Positions 63,460 through 64,000 of a stretch of 64,000 nt of DNA are shown here, piece by piece. Position 1 is the stretch's first letter, and the number at the start of each line of letters is the position of its first letter. The stretch spans positions 1 through 64,000 of the forward strand of contig NZ_JALIRS010000007.1 of assembly GCF_023337795.1 (NCBI RefSeq), written 5' to 3'. This DNA is from Lysinibacillus sp. BPa_S21 (GTDB lineage: Bacteria; Bacillota; Bacilli; Bacillales_A; Planococcaceae). Both the position numbers and the translations under genes were made by a program. The notes under the pieces are model-generated. The model was not told where the DNA came from, searched no databases, and was given only the letters and a program-made list of their open reading frames with translations.

Positions 63460-64000
63460 TTATCTTAATACAAAGCGCTTAATAGATTCCTGTAACGCCG
63501 TTATTTCATCTGTTAAATCACTAGAAGATTCACTAACAAGCTGAATGGCACGTTGTTGTTCATCAACAGATGCCGTTACCTCCTCTGATGCAGCAGCATT
63601 TTTCTCACTAATCATCGCAATACTTTCGATAGATCGCATAATATAATCCTTTGAGCTATTCAAGTGTTCTACTCCCTCAGTCATTTCCCCAATGACTGAA
63701 ATAATTTTCTCTACGGACAATTCTATTTCCTTAAATGATGCCTCTGTTACGGCAACCGAATCATTTTGCTCACGAACAATAACGTTTGTTTTCTTCATTT
63801 CATCGTTCACTAAATTCGTTTCGCTTTCAATCCCCTTTAAGGTTGTATGCACTAGCTCAGTTGCTACAGATGTTTGATCTGCTAGCTTACGTACCTCCTC
63901 TGCAACAACCGCAAAGCCCTTGCCATGCTCACCAGCTCTAGCTGCCTCTATAGATGCATTCAATGCAAGTAGATTCGTCTGATCAGAAATTTCGGTAATG
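63460..64000 (-). CDS. Methyl-accepting chemotaxis protein, C-terminal part (cut by window end)
   Basis: The reading frame stays open to the window edge. The visible 179 residues are the signalling hairpin: [40 protein letters not shown] at the CheA/CheW-binding tip, then a helix with methylation-type Glu/Gln pairs ([19 protein letters not shown]). The sensory and membrane parts lie beyond base 64000, so the ligand cannot be guessed. Confidence 0.95.
   Translation of the reverse strand, partial: ITEISDQTNLLALNASIEAARAGEHGKGFAVVAEEVRKLADQTSVATELVHTTLKGIESETNLVNDEMKKTNVIVREQNDSVAVTEASFKEIELSVEKIISVIGEMTEGVEHLNSSKDYIMRSIESIAMISEKNAAASEEVTASVDEQQRAIQLVSESSSDLTDEITALQESIKRFVLR

Overview
This is a low-GC Firmicute chromosome segment, most likely Lysinibacillus or a close relative among the Bacillaceae/Planococcaceae. 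The evidence is Bacillus-type ribosome binding sites with ATG/GTG/TTG starts, B. subtilis-like gene sets (yclNOPQ, hflX, menC/NSAR-type enolase, ppaC, mhqD, azoR, niaP), an S-layer-homology surface nucleotidase, and many copies of an imperfect inverted intergenic repeat (consensus ends GTTGATTTCCGTTCC ... CCACTCCAATCAAC). Most genes are on the minus strand. I see no rRNA, tRNA, CRISPR array or intact transposase gene.

Layout. 0-3.3 kb: repeat array, a ComFB-family gene and a cadCA metal-efflux operon. 3.8-7.1 kb: an ECF-sigma / membrane protein / ABC ATPase / ABC permease operon. 7.2-12.6 kb: penicillin-acylase family enzyme, exonuclease III, MurB and an HxlR regulator, with repeats between. 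13.0-20.0 kb: a decayed yceI gene, a DUF2500 protein, the SLH 5'-nucleotidase, an azoreductase with an MhqR-type operator, a FrnE-like thiol oxidoreductase and a Rieske/FAD oxidoreductase. 20.0-28.6 kb: Mn-pyrophosphatase, a DUF7662-GNAT fusion, an RpiR regulator, a NiaP-like transporter, thrC-thrB plus an mtnX-like phosphatase, and a PAP2 phosphatase.

28.8-35.2 kb is the most notable region. It holds a complete ComQXPA-type quorum-sensing locus: comQ, a 52-residue comX, comP and comA. The locus is bracketed by inverted copies of a roughly 115-130 bp palindrome-rich sequence (29999-30130 and 34337-34452). Two unrecognised genes lie just outside.

35.3-39.5 kb is a Fur-regulated siderophore uptake operon (yclNOPQ-like) ending in a heme-monooxygenase gene. 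39.7-45.6 kb has a YkvI-type transporter, a three-gene set (M20 deacylase, GNAT, NSAR/MenC-type enolase) that fits the D- to L-amino-acid conversion pathway through N-succinyl intermediates, and a POT peptide transporter. 46-57 kb: HflX, PutP, a methyltransferase, a MacB/LolD-like ABC exporter, a DUF47-PiT phosphate transporter pair and an MMPL transporter. 57-64 kb: MhqD with a second MhqR-type operator, small unknown genes, a repeat cluster containing a recent ~88 bp duplication, a Nudix hydrolase, an AI-2E family permease, oligoendopeptidase F, a DUF218 protein and the C-terminal part of a chemotaxis receptor cut by the window end.
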